A stretch of DNA of 64,000 nucleotides from Trichostrongylus colubriformis (lineage: Eukaryota; Nematoda; Chromadorea; Rhabditida; Trichostrongylidae), in assembly GCA_963978905.1 (NCBI GenBank), contig OZ022261.1, positions 31,741,686 to 31,805,685 on the forward strand, written 5' to 3'. The notes below the pieces were generated by a model. The model was given only the letters and a program-made list of their open reading frames with translations. It was not told the origin of the DNA and ran no database searches. Positions 22,114 through 34,179 of this stretch are shown piece by piece (the stretch's first letter is position 1; each line of letters starts with the position of its first letter). Position numbers and translations under genes: made by a program.

Positions 22114-24135
22114 ATGGCCGTGATATCAAAATGATGATTCTTTAAAACACTCACGATCTGACGGTAGCCAGCCAGTAATCTGCATAGGTGACAAATATGA
22201 CTTACCTTATAATTTCGAAAGCAGGTCATGTGACTCTGGTGTCACAGAAAAATGGAGTAAAAATAGAATGAAAATATATAAATGCCTATTCCCCTGTAGA
22301 ATTCTGCAAAATTCTAAATGATAATTTCTTTGCTCCGCAACTGCCTATGACCCACATGTAACTCGCTGATGATGGATTGAGCGGTCAATGATATATCTGA
22401 AGCGTATGGGAAAACCGATTTGAAAAAATAATTGAGAACACAATACCATAAAAATTTAAAAGCCCATTGCTAAACAAAACATGGCGCATACTCCAGCGAT
22501 GAGCGACGTCAATTGGAACTGTGAAAAGATCTTGTCAAAACACGAGTGTAACACAACGTCGGCTTCATAGTCAATACATTCACAAAATCAATAAAATTAG
22601 TATCATAGTAATGGATTCGAGAAGATCAGCAGAACCAAGCACAACTATTTGAGTGATGGACCCCCCATCACCACAGATGCACAATTTTGCTGTTCGCAAA
22701 GCCTCGTCAAGTTTTCTCCCGTTTCGGAAGGTGTTCAGAAAAGAACTGGGCACTATTCAACTATTCCCACCCCAGACACCGCGAGTTGGTCAAAAAAATA
22801 ATTTTCGCTGAAACTTTGCCTAGGAGGGTTATTTGGGGTGCTGATCACGAATATGACATCCGTTTTTGCCGTTTGCGCCAAATAGGTGCAATTGCACCAT
22901 GTTGGTGCAACAACTGTTTTTCCCTAATTTTGGCTAAAATTGCCATCTGGGAGCTTCAGAATGCTGATCACGGATACGACATTGGTTTTCAGTTTTCGCC
23001 TAAGCCTTGAAGGGGAAGGAAACCTTTCCTTCCCCTTCAAGGCTTAGGCAACACCTACAGGAGCAGTGTGGTGCCTATACCATATTAGCAGTGTAATTGA
23101 ATTAAACGACGCTAATGCCTAAAAACGGATGTCATATTCGTGATCAGCACCCCAAATAACCCTCCTAGGCAAAGTTTCAGCGAAAATTATTTTTTGACCC
23201 AACTCGCGGTGTCTGGGGTGGGAATAGTTGAATAGTGCCGAACTGATGGCCCCGGTCATTTTGGGGCCTATGGAGGGAGATGGTACGACGTACGAGGGGT
23301 TGAAGGGGCTACTTCCGAAAATTCGCTCATCGCACCTTTTTGACACGGGTACTCAGTGTTTATTTATTAATTAATTATACATTCATGGTGCACCTTCAGA
23401 TTCGGCAACACCGATGTAGTTGGAATCAAGGAAAAAAAACACACAAAACACAATCAAGCAACGTAATACACTCAAGAGGGAGTGTTAGACCTAATATCGT
23501 TGAAAACCTTCAATACCGAATAAGACAAGAAAGTCGACTTTATTCAATTTGTATTTGTTCGTACGGGTATTTAGGGACTTTGGATATAATACACCGTTTT
23601 ATAAGGTCTATCATAAGTAGATCACTGCGATCATAGGTGATCCGACTATTAGCTGCGATCACAGTCATCTACCCCTTGCCGCTTTCACACAGTAAGGAGA
23701 ATGTGCATGGTATAGGTGAAGACGACTACCGATTCAGCGGGCTGATTCAATGGACATCTAATCAATACCCGTCTGCACTGGCAAATCACTATAAAGCAAT
23801 CAATACCAGTTTGTATCATAGTTTTCGAAATATAAGGTAATAAGATCGAAATCTGTTTCAAAGTCACACAAAATTAAAAACATTGCACACTGTATATATT
23901 AGAGATAGTTCTAAACGATTATACGTTACAGCGAACACGATCCAATTATTTAATGCAAGCATTATCAATAATCTTTACTCTCGGACTAAAAAGTCCCTAG
24001 TATAAAGACAAGTTCTTCAAGTATCAGATACAACCGGGTTTTAACGTCTTAATAAAGAGCGCTATAAAGCAACATATTGTAATTACGAGAGGGTAGTAAA
24101 CCATAAAGACAAAAATGGCCTCTCAAAGCAGCAAA
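22114..24135. other. Intergenic, with a foldback repeat and no clear exon
   Basis: AT-rich spacer. The only structure I can support is the foldback element at 22749-23239. Short frames in 23340-23867 overlap on both strands and have no convincing splice context. Confidence 0.5.
22749..23239. repeat. Foldback element: 119-bp arms around a perfect 25-bp palindrome
   Basis: The outer arms 22749-22867 and 23121-23239 are near-perfect reverse complements (shared blocks GGCACTATTCAACTATTCCC, CGCTGAAACTTTGCC, GCTGATCACGAATATGAC). At the centre 22998-23022 and 23025-23049 are exact reverse complements with a 2-nt spacer. A second direct copy of GCTGATCACG.ATA.GACAT lies at 22962-22985. Confidence 0.85.
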
Positions 24136-24998
24136 CTAAATGCGGTTAATGGCAAGACGAGCCCAGCGAGACAACATAGAATCAGCGAGATCCGATTTTC
24201 CAACCAAGTAATCAACAGAGCATTTAGCACGTTGCTTCGAATCCAGCCATTCGTTGACACCCATGCACTGCGGACGGTCACTATTGGCTGTTGCATCCGG
24301 TAGGCGACTGTAACCACCTAGGGTTTGCCAGTCGTCGCCACCGTGCTTCTTGTTTTGATCGCGATCAGAATCGTTGACCCACAGATTGTCATTCGAAAAG
24401 AAGCGATTGTCAAGTTTGCTAACTTTCTTTTGAGGCATGTAAAATGTATGCATGGTAAAGCCGTAAGGATACACATCGCTCAGAGGGCGAACACTGCAGG
24501 GTCGCAAGTTCCAGCGGAGTTTCACGGGTGATTTTACTCCAACGGATCCACAGTTGCAACTTCCAATGGGAAGCTCTTCGCTCACGCTGAAAACAAAAAG
24601 AAAATGATACCCTAACAATGCCTTATTTCTTTTTTTCACTAACTCCCAGCACACTGGGCAATTCTTGTGTCAATCGTAAAATTACTTGATACAAATTCCC
24701 GTAGACTGAATATAGTTCAAATACATAGAACTAGTGAACGGTGCAACCTAAAGTGAAAAGAAATTTGCCTTTTTGTCGGCGTGTGTCGGTGCATTTCGTA
24801 GTTGCTTTCCATGGACGTCGCGAATTTTCCTTGTCCTGAAATAAGACCCATTGCATGTATTAAGTTCCTCTTTATGGAGCGTTACTCCTTTTGTAGATTC
24901 AAAAAAGGGAGTGTGGTGCAAAACTGATGGCGGCCAGACAGATCAAAAGAAAGCTCGAAAAGTCGAGCGCTGTCAGGATCATCTGGAAAGTTCCATAA
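24136..24998 (-). CDS. Unknown Cys-containing protein, two or three exons (partial)
   Basis: Exon 24998-24886 (acceptor CTACAG, donor GTAACG) reads LWNFPDDPDSARLFELSFDL then SGRHQFCTTLPFLNLQK. Exon 24835-24748 follows a TTTCAG acceptor; in phase it reads TRKIRDVHGKQLRNAPTHAD and stops at TAG 24748. A long exon 24586-24136 follows a strong TTTTCAG acceptor and reads VSEELPIGSCNCGSVGVKSP..., WNLRPCSVRPLSDVYPYGFT..., GGDDWQTLGGYSRLPD and RWARLAINRI to a stop; a second frame of 24835-24748 would join it in phase. So there may be two isoforms with different ends, or two genes. Four Cys (CNC, one in RPCS and one in PQCMG) suggest an extracellular protein. Not recognised. Confidence 0.5.
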
Positions 24999-25222
24999 CT
25001 GTAGTTGTACAAGCTCTTTTACAAAGGAGACCTGTACAGCCTAAAATCATTTTGATTATTCCTCATTTATAGGAAATGAATAACCCGTTGAATAGCTAAA
25101 TATGAAAGCAGAAGTAATTTTAGTAATGAAGATGATTAGCTCAGAGTATATAATTATTCATATGCAGCTGAGTATAACCCCTCTGACTATAGATCGAAGC
25201 GGCTTTGGTAGCCCCTAGCATT

Positions 25223-26580
25223 GTCTATTTCTCGTAATGAAAATGAGCCCGCCATCAAATTTGGTTGAGACAGATAAGATGCAGATTATAAGCAAATAAA
25301 GCAGAAATGAACATCGGCGTGTGAACCGAGCGCAAATAGCCGTTTGAAACTGTATATTTACCGTATATTTGAAAATCGCGCGAAACGAGCAGGTGGAGCG
25401 CGTTTTCCGCAAGCTTCCCTGGTGAAAGATGGGATTCCCGCATTCCCTGTAACATAAAAGGAAGACCGTATTTTTGGTAGTACGATTAAAAGGAGAGGGA
25501 CTTCAGTGAAAATAACAAGAAAGTAAGATAAGTATTCAGTGAGCATGACGGAGGATAGCAATATGAGCCGAAAAAACAAACTCAGAGAGACATGGTTAAC
25601 ATAATGCAGAAATGGCTAGTGTGTAACGATCTGAATAACTGTGTAACATAAGTCTTTCACTATTCCACTTACTCTGATGCACAGCGTTTTATCTTTATGC
25701 ATCATCAACCTGGTGAGATCTAAAACTGATGATGTCCGATGAGCACCATTCATTTTCATCGGTCAGTCGAACAGATACCGGTGGTTCTGCTCAACGCCTT
25801 TCACCCTTACCGAGTCATTGCAAGAAACCTTTTCGAAACTTTGAGGCTGCTTTCAAACCTTGTGTTTTGTTGACGGTGCCTGTTGCGGAGCGCTCGGTTT
25901 AAACGTGTGAACTGAGGGCACTTACCTCATAACACATAGTGCGATTTAACGTTTGCTCTCTTTTTTCTTTTTAACAGCTCATCGTCTGCATGAATGTATA
26001 AGCTGTTTACTACTCAATGTACAATGGTCACTTGCTGTTTTCAGTGCGTAGTTCAAAATATTTCATGAAATGAAAGGGAACGCGACTGAAATATGTAATT
26101 AGAGCGCACCGCTGCAGATACAACACTATAAGTTAATGTTCCTAATTCAACGATCGAACAGATAGCACTTAAAGGAGGTTAGAAAATGACCCGATTATAT
26201 ATTGCTTTTAAGCACAACATCTTGCAAATTACAGGTAAGCATTCAGTGATGCCATTGAAGCAAGTGAACACTAGGACTTGGTAAGCCAAGAGGTTTCTTT
26301 TAGCTCGGGGTCGAGGGGAATGGTCATTACAAAGCGGTGGAGAAAAATATGATCACATAAACCAAGAAAGAAACGTTTGAAAGATACGTTGTTTAACAAA
26401 TTACCGTGTAATTTACGGAAAAGTAGGAGGAATTTTATGAGGCGACATATTCACGCCGCGCAGTGAGTAAATCGCATACCCGTTCCGAAAGTTTACACAA
26501 ATGGTCGTTCAATGCTTTGCCTGAAAATTCTGGACCATATTTTTATTAGAAAACAAAATGATAAGAAAAAATGAATTTAA
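25223..26580 (+). repeat. 1358-bp direct repeat, uninterrupted copy
   Basis: Nearly identical in order and length to 29934-29999 plus 32104-33395 (66 + 1292 = 1358 bp). It starts GTCTATTTCTCGTAA and ends AAAAAATGAATTTAA. It has no usable open frame. It lacks TG..CA ends, a tRNA primer site and a polypurine tract, so it does not look like an LTR. Confidence 0.95.
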
Positions 26581-27605
26581 CTCTTAGAATATTTCTCGTC
26601 TGTGTGATCACTCAAATTCATTCATTTTTTCTTACATAACCGGGTCAGCTGACGGCATGTTCCGCTTAACATCTAGCCTAGGACCATTGCTCACCTCTGC
26701 CATTACGACCCTCCCCAATCTCGTCCGCGACCCTCTTCCTTGACTCCCGGTGCACCCTGCTGGGAGTACACCAGCGCTTCAGATCTGCTGAAAGTAACAC
26801 CGCAAGCGATATTGAAGCGCACTTCATGAGTGAGCATTTGGAGCGAGAGGGAGGTGAACTGGGAGATTCACGAAAAAGCTACCATTTATCGTTCGTTTTC
26901 ACTATTATCACTTCATAACGAGGCTCCCAGATGGCTAAACGCACAGTGAGCTTTCCTTCCCTCTCGAGAGTTTTTTGGTTGAGGTTTCTCCCTCCCTAAT
27001 TTCTAGGGTGAAAGCAATGATTTTGCGGAAGGCGAGCACAGCAGCATACTGTATGGACCACCAAATTCTCTATCCCATGCCCCTGAAACGTTGACTGAAA
27101 ATCGACCCCACAGCGCATCCGCTTCGTCCCCATTTAATGTGGGACCACCCATTTGACTCCGATATACACCAGAACCGTCATTGTCAGGCTAATCATACAA
27201 CAGGTTCATATCGTCTTTCCACTCGAGAGCGCACCGAATGACGCAACCCCATTGTGCGACCGAATTAGCGTAGCATCTTTTTAGGGAAGTACTTGCGTGT
27301 ATGTACCGCACATTTATATCAGCGTATTGTCGAAGTTCTATAATACTTCCGCGGTAGCGATTGAGGCAGCGTATTCATAACTAACTGCGCGGCATAACTC
27401 ATAAATTAAACCCTGCATACACTTTAGCCATTAACATTATAGACATGAACAAGCATTATACCAAGGAAACTGACGGCATCGATAAGATCCTTCGACCGCG
27501 TTCATACTTTGCAGCACCGGCGCCGGCAGTGGCTGCGGCAAAATCATCTGCTGCCAACTATGGCGATATTCTGGCGACGCTCTCCAAGTATGAAACACTC
27601 GACCT

Positions 27606-27778
27606 AATCATACTACAGTATGATTACGGTGGGGAGTGCTCACCAAATTCCGAGCTTGGCATAGTGTCAAACTATTCGCATGCATAGCGTCGGCATAGTG
27701 CCATACTCTGGCAAGATTTGAATTCGAATGCGTGGGCTTTCGCCACGATCATCATACTGTAGTATGATTGAGTTGGGC
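27606..27778. mobile_element. Small MITE (173 bp) with TIR AATCATACTACAGTATGAT
   Basis: The left end AATCATACTACAGTATGATT and right end ATCATACTGTAGTATGATT are inverted copies, and the next bases (ACGGTGG and CCACGAT) also pair. Just upstream (27492-27560) is a fragment of MITE family 1 (CGTTCATACTTTGCAGC). Confidence 0.7.
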
Positions 27779-28099
27779 GTTTCCTGAGCGGCTCGAGCTA
27801 AAAAGCCACCTCTGCCACAGCTCGGGGGCGCGCCCTTTGCGGGGGATTTAGCCGCAAATAGGCTTTTCAAACCCGTAGTTTTCGAGTGAATGACCCCTCT
27901 TGGGGATTCTTCATCACCCACATTACCCCTAACACTGTCGTTAAGAACCTGACACACTGTAAAGCGCTCGACTCATCCGTCATGTGGAGGGCAACCCCCC
28001 ACAATATGCAACGTGATTTATTGGAGATACAAAGCACTTTAACAAAGAACTTTATTGTTCAACCGGTAAAAACATAACCGTATACAAATTGCCTGATGA

Positions 28100-29671
28100 T
28101 TAATGCCTTGGGGATGAGTTGAAGAACAATGAACTTTGTGAACAAATCGTTAACAATATTATGTTCAAGAAGATGACGCTGGTTGATCCTGCAAAAGAAC
28201 ATTGTGATGCGGAAGAAATGCAAAAAATGTGGAATTTATGAGTTACCTCGAAACTGCTCTGTACTTCTAGAACACATGCTACAGATTCACCATTCTCCTG
28301 TGCACGAGGTCCTGAAACATTGCACATATTCTCTTCTCGGACTTCAGGGCATGTAACGAACGATGGACAATAAAGCTTAAAATGTTCGAGTTTAAGTTAC
28401 CACTTTAAGACTACAAGCATTCAAAGACGAAAGAGAGTATGTCAACAAGATGCTTAAGACGTTCTTGCCAGAGATTCGTAGTGATGGTTCAATTTCCTCA
28501 CAAATGATCAATTTTCTTCCAGTTAACTGAGACCGGACCGGCTAAAGCAAATCTAATTGAGTTCCACAGGGTATTGTTGAAAGATGGATACCTTCAAGTC
28601 TTGCCGAGTCTCCTTCAGGCAGTATTACCGATACTCCATGGAAATTTTCGGTGAAATCGAAGCTACTCGCATGTGCTGAAACATGAATACAAACAATGAG
28701 AGCCTTTGAATCGTAACAAAGAGAACTTACAGACAGGCGTGCTTGTCCGTATAACACCCATTGTGCAGTCACTATTGAGACTGAGTGAGTCTTCGGACGC
28801 TTTTTCTGAAAAAAGAAAATTTGAAGCTAGGAGGCCTGTATATCGCTGTCCAAAGCCAAAAAACTAACGATCAGTAATGAAATCGCTGCTCTGGAAAGAT
28901 ATTTCTCGCATTATAGAGAATTCTCCACAACTGGGGCTCCGTCCATTACAACGACGTACATTGGATGTAGTTCGACGAGGAGGGATATCTATGGCAGCGA
29001 ATAAAACACTTCACGTTGAAACACATTAACAACGTACAAAGCATTAAATTAAACATCGAATCATAAATCAAAAGATTCTGCGAAAAATTTCCTCAAACTA
29101 TTTAAAAAGCAAAGAGATTGCCGCTCGTTGAACGTAATGTAGCTGAAAATATTTGAAAAACCTAAAACTTACAATTAGAGACCATGTCGTCAGTCCGTTC
29201 CTCGGAGATAGCAGATAGAGGTCTAACCCTAAAAAGAAGATTGCAAAGGAACCAGGAGAGTTCGAAGACTCACTTCATACAAGAATGTTGCTCTCAAACT
29301 TCAATAAATACCTTATATGCACGTCTCCAATTTCTATCTCAAAAATACGAACTCAAGCGAAAAACGAAAAAAAAATACAAAACCATATCCAATGAGCGTT
29401 CTTTGGCACAACCGACATTTTTATCTATGAATAGAGAGGAGCTTTTTAATTACCCTAAGGCCTAGATAAGAACATACGTTTGGATGTGTGAAGAGAGAGC
29501 GCAGACGAAAGCGCAAAGATAATCCTCCTGGTGTGGGACAGGATAGTGGGATTGAGTCACATCACACGAGGAGGTGGTGGCCTCGTCCTTCCGCTTGCAG
29601 ACATTTGTCAACGGAGGCAGCAAGGCACTTATCCTGAGTCGTGACCCAATGCGAGTGTCTCGTTGCACACT
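28100..29671 (-). CDS. Unknown Ser-rich protein gene between the two 1358-bp repeats
   Basis: Exons: 29671-29478 (SVQRDTRIGSRLRISALLPP..., donor GTATGT), 29228-29173 (VRPLSAISEERTDDMVSN, donor GTAAGT) and 28988-28869 (IPPRRTTSNVRRCNGRSPSC..., donor GTTAGT) join in phase. Then come about 28808-28735 (SEDSLSLNSDCTMGVIRTST, donor GTAAGT), about 28684-28590 (HASSFDFTENFHGVSVILPE...) and 28313-28248 (PRAQENGESVACVLEVQSSF, donor GTAACT). The last exon after a TTTTGCAG acceptor at about 28184 would give DQPASSS and a stop. A minus-strand AATAAA at about 28047-28052 fits the 3' end. One or two middle junctions are unresolved. No domain recognised. The product is Ser/Arg-rich at the start. Confidence 0.5.
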
Positions 29672-29999
29672 CTACGCTTCCAGGAAAAGCAGAAAAGTAC
29701 GCAAAAATCACTGAATTGATACAAAATTACCTGTTCAATTCAACTCGTACCAAACGGTGTTTCCATTCAAATCAGATTCATTGTCCACTTTTCGAAGTCT
29801 AAACAATCCAAGCTCAAGTATTGCATACAAAGATGATAGTTCGACTACATTCAGAGCTCCACACATGACACATAAATGAAACTGCGGTCAATTGAGCCCT
29901 GTCTGTCTGGAAAGGGCAAACGATTTCGATTTCGTCTATTTCTCGTAACGAAAATGAGCCCGCCATCAAATTCGGTTGAGACAGATAAGATGCAGATTA

Positions 30000-32103
30000 T
30001 CCTACTATATATAATTCGCTTAGTATGTCTGTGTGTGTGTGTGTGTGTCTGTGTGTGTGTTTGTCCGTCTGTCACGAAATTCATATCTCGCGTCGCAGCA
30101 AAGCTGGGACGCTGAATTTTACAAGTGTTATAGGGGGTGCCAAGGGAACCTCAGCGGTGGTGGACCGAAAGTGATAGCAGCTGATAAGGGCTGATAAGGA
30201 GTCTCGGAAGGCAAATGTCACCAAATCCGTTTCGCCTTTCGGGTTGATCCTAAAGCGCTGACACCCATAGGTGTTTTGTGGGATGGGACGGGGACATTAA
30301 TGGTGGATGACCAGCACTGATAACGGTTGATAAGATTCGATAAGGAGCGTAAAAAGGCTAGAGTCGTCAAATCCGTTTCGCTTTTCGCGTTGTTCCAAGA
30401 GCGCTGACACCCATAGGTGTTTTGTGGGATGGGACGGGGACATTAATGGCGGATGACCAGCACTGATAACGGTTGATAAGATTCGATAAGGAGCGTAAAA
30501 AGGCTAGAGTCGTCAAATCCGTTTCGCCTTTCGGGTTGATCCTAAAGCGCTGACACCCATAGGTGTTTTGTGGGATGGGACGGGGACATTAATGGTGGAT
30601 GACCAGCACTGATAACGGTTGATAAGATTCGATAAGGAGCGTAAAAAGGCTAGAGTCGTCAAATCCGTTTCGCTTTTCGCGTTGTTCCAAGAGCGCTGAC
30701 ACCCATAGGTGTTTTGTGGGATGGGACGGGGACATTAATGGCGGATGACCAGCACTGATAACGGTTGATAAGATTCGATAAGGAGCGTAAAAAGGCTAGA
30801 GTCGTCAAATCCGTTTCGCTTTTCGCGTTGTTCCAAGAGCGCTGACACTCATGGGTGTTTAGCTGGGTGGGTCAGGGACATTAATGGTGGGTGATCCAAG
30901 TTGATAATGGTTGATGAGATTTGATAATGAGCACGGGAAGGCAGATGTCGTCGAATTCGTTCTGCCTTTCGCGTTGATCCAAGAGCGCTGACATTTATAA
31001 GTGTTTTGCGGGATGGGGCAGGAACATTAATGGTGTGACCCGCACTGATAATGATTGATAAGATTCGATAAGGGGCGTAAAAAGGCTAGAGTCGTTCAAA
31101 TTCGTTTTGCCTTTCGCGTTGATCCAGGAGCGCTGACATTCATGGGTGTTTAGCAGGGTGGGTGAGGTACATTAATGGTGGGTGATCCAAACTGATAATG
31201 GTTGATAAGCTTCGATTAGGAGCGGGAGAGAGGGAAATGTCACCGAGGCCGGCTTGCCTCTACGGCTAACAGTGGAATGTTCATATTCGCAGGTATTGTA
31301 GGGTACGGGTACCTCAATGGTACTATTAGGTACAGGAGCCTCAGTGAAACTGATAACGGCTTACAGTGACTGATAAGAAATGTTAAGAATTGGATGGGAT
31401 GAAATCCTTGCTAACATTGTACGACCGCTTTAGCAAAAGCGTCTGATGCGCAGTGGCATCGCGTGAACATATTTTGTTTATGTTCTGATATCACTGACCG
31501 ATGTATCGACCGCTGAATGCCGGGCATTCCAAAAAATGGTGCTCTCTTGATAATGCGATCTCCATTGATAATCATGATACAACCTATTTTTGCGATAGCA
31601 AAGCAAGCGGTTCGCTCGGATTCATTTTCTAATGCGTTACTTGCAGCAACACTGGGTATCGACCGCTAGACTATGTAAAATTTTAAGTAGTGAAGCATGT
31701 TTACGAAAACGATAAACATCTATAAGCGGGATATGGCCTACCATCAAAGTGTACGAATTAGATTCTCAGCAAGTGATCTATTTGTTACCAATCGATGCAA
31801 TCGAATACAAAACTATCGATTTCCAAACTACCCAAACTCCCAATGATGACCAGTTGGCTGGCGCACACTACTGGGCGCGATTCATGTGGATTACGTGCAA
31901 AATGTGTTCCATGCAAAGTGATTGAAGTATACCGAGACCAAAATGCTTTTTTATCACGCCATCTTCTCTGCTTTTTTGCAGTTCAATAGCTCAGCTGAAA
32001 GCAGAGGGAAGGAAATCTCCGCTCCGCTTTGGTCGGGCCGAACACACCCATTTTTCACAACATCGCCATGAATCGCGCGCAGTAATCTGCGCCAGCCAAC
32101 TGG
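30000..32103 (+). mobile_element. Non-autonomous Helitron (2104 bp) with internal tandem repeat
   Basis: It starts TCCTACTATATATAATTCGC at 30000. It ends with hairpin GCGCAG-TAAT-CTGCGC (32077-32092), then CAGCCAA and CTGG at 32100-32103. A 5' TC, a 3' hairpin 7 nt before CTRR, and insertion between A and T without target duplication are the classic Helitron hallmarks. The empty site is preserved at 25288/25289. There is no Rep/helicase coding, so movement must depend on another element. The 5' end carries a (GT)n run; the middle is a 146-bp tandem array. Confidence 0.93.
30113..31275 (+). repeat. 146-bp tandem repeat array, about 8 units
   Basis: GCGCTGACA recurs at 30255, 30401, 30547, 30693, 30839, 30985 and 31130, a spacing of 146, 146, 146, 146, 146 and 145. 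Units alternate between two types (CGGGTTGATCCTAAAGCGC and CGCGTTGTTCCAAGAGCGC) in 30255-30838, so the central part grew as 292-bp dimers. Outer units are more diverged. Confidence 0.95.
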
Positions 32104-33563
32104 TAAGCAAATAAAGCAGAAATGAACATCGGCGTGTGAACCGAGCGCAAATAGCCGTTTGAAACGGTATATCTACCGTATATTTGAAAATCGCGCGAAA
32201 CGAGCAAGTGGAGCGCGTTTTCCGCAAGCCTCCCTGGTAAAAGATGGGATTCCCGCATTCCCTGTAACATAAAAGGAAGACCGTATTTTTGGTAGTACGA
32301 TTAAAAGGAGAGGGACTTCAGTGAAAATAACAAGAAAGTAAGATAAGTATTCAGTGAGCATGACGGAGGATAGCAATATGAGCCGAAAAAACAAACTCAG
32401 AGAGACATGGTTAACATAATGCAGAAATGGCTAGTGTGTAACGATCTGAATAACTGTGTAACATAAGTCTTTCACTATTCCACTTACTCTGATGCACAGC
32501 GTTTTATCTTTATGCATCATCAACCTGGTGAGATCTAAAACTGATGATGTCCGATGAGCACCATTCATTTTCATCGGTCAGTCGAACAGATACCGGTGGT
32601 TCTGCTCAACGCCTTTCACCCTTACCGAGTCATTGCAAGAAACCTTTTCGAAACTTTGAGGCTGCTTTCAAACCTTGTGTTTTGTTGACGGTGCCTGTTG
32701 CGGAGCGCTCGGTTTAAACGTGTGAACTGAGGGCACTTACCTCATAACACATAGTGCGATTTAACGTTTGCTCTCTTTTTTCTTTTTAACAGCTCATCGT
32801 CTGCATGAATGTATAAGCTGTTTACTACTCAATGTACAATGGTCACTTGCTGTTTTCAGTGCGTAGTTCAAAATATTTCATGAAATGAAAGGGAACGCGA
32901 CTGAAATATGTAATTAGAGCGCACCGCTGCAGATACAACACTATAAGTTAATGTTCCTAATTCAACGATCGAACAGATAGCACTTAAAGGAGGTTAGAAA
33001 ATGACCCGATTATATATTGCTTTTAAGCACAACATCTTGCAAATTACAGGTAAGCATTCAGTGATGCCATTGAAGCAAGTGAACACTAGGACTTGGTAAG
33101 CCAAGAGGTTTCTTTTAGCTCGGGGTCGAGGGGAATGGTCATTACAAAGCGGTGGAGAAAAATATGATCACATAAACCAAGAAAGAAACGTTTGAAAGAT
33201 ACGTTGTTTAACAAATTACCGTGTAATTTACGGAAAAGTAGGAGGAATTTTATGAGGCGACATATTCACGCCGCGCAGTGAGTAAATCGCATACCCGTTC
33301 CGAAAGTTTACACAAATGGTCGTTCAATGCTTTGCCTGAAAATTCTGGACCATATTTTTATTAGAAAACAAAATGATAAGAAAAAATGAATTTAAGTATT
33401 AGAATATACTGTTTCTGCTCCTTCGATGCACTGTTTCTTGTGTATGAGTAATGTAACGGATCTGATATCATTGCAATGTATTATCCTCTTCAAAGGTATT
33501 TGACACGTATTACCATTGTTTTCCGCAATTTTCCAATCTCACAATCGCTTTGTAGGCTCCGCT

Positions 33564-33908
33564 TCAAATGTCATCTATGGGGAGATAAATAGTGCGATGT
33601 GACAGTTCGTATCCAGACTCGTCCTTTTCCTTCCATTGTAGTCGTTTTGAGTAACAGGAAATGTCGATCAATCTGAGAAAATTGAAATACAACACTATAA
33701 ATTCTATGAGGTTCTGGAAACCTTCAGATAGAGTATAATCGTATCGTAGAGATGTCAAAATTATATGTACCACACCAATCTGTGCGATTGTTATTCCAGT
33801 TGTGATTGCGGGGCAGTAAAGTAAGTGACAGACATGGTCACTATTGATGAGACGTAGGTGTCTGTCACAAAACCGTGTGGATACCCGCAGACAAAAGTAA
33901 AAAGCCAT
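33564..33908 (-). CDS. Possible last exons of an unknown, hydrophobic protein
   Basis: One frame of 114 codons with a hydrophobic part (TTGITIAQIGVVHIILTSLR) and a polar end (KRLQWKEKDESGYELSHRTI then YLPIDDI) reaches TGA at 33564. It contains good internal splice signals (TCGCACAG at about 33781 and TTCTCAG at about 33680), and other frames are open after the second. So the true structure is uncertain. It lies just beyond the 1358-bp repeat. It may be a membrane protein tail or chance. Confidence 0.25.
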   Translation of the reverse strand: MAFYFCLRVSTRFCDRHLRLINSDHVCHLLYCPAITTGITIAQIGVVHIILTSLRYDYTLSEGFQNLIEFIVLYFNFLRLIDISCYSKRLQWKEKDESGYELSHRTIYLPIDDI

Positions 33909-34179
33909 TCTTGTCTGCTACCTCTCAATCACATAATTCCGTAATTGCCTTATTTCTACAGCTCGTGACGTCTTAGCACATTCTAACTTTGATAACTCTG
34001 AAGTGAACCCCTTTTCTGCATAACTATGTATCATGTGCTATAACTCGCTATAACTTGCTACCAATTTGCAATCGACAGTCGTCTTCAAACTCAGTATATT
34101 GTTGTCACTGTGGTGAAGATGACTGTAGAAGCCGTACGATGATGGCGATCGCCAGTACGTGCTTGATATGCCTTAGACC

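Larger units (their letters stand above)
29934..33395 (+). repeat. 1358-bp direct repeat, copy split by a Helitron
   Basis: Left part 29934-29999 and right part 32104-33395 together match 25223-26580 base for base in length. The break falls between A and T of GATTA/TAAGC, exactly where the Helitron 30000-32103 begins and ends. Confidence 0.95.

Noticed and set aside
29876..30115. ORF with a Cys-Val repeat (CVCVCV)
   Set aside because: Translation of the (GT)n microsatellite at the Helitron 5' end.
30113..31275. Nucleosome-phasing meaning of the 146-bp period
   Set aside because: The match to nucleosome core length is striking but a single array cannot separate function from coincidence.
25223..33395. 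LTR retrotransposon with 1.36-kb LTRs
   Set aside because: No TG..CA ends, no primer-binding site or polypurine tract, no gag-pol, and the interior holds spliced exons.
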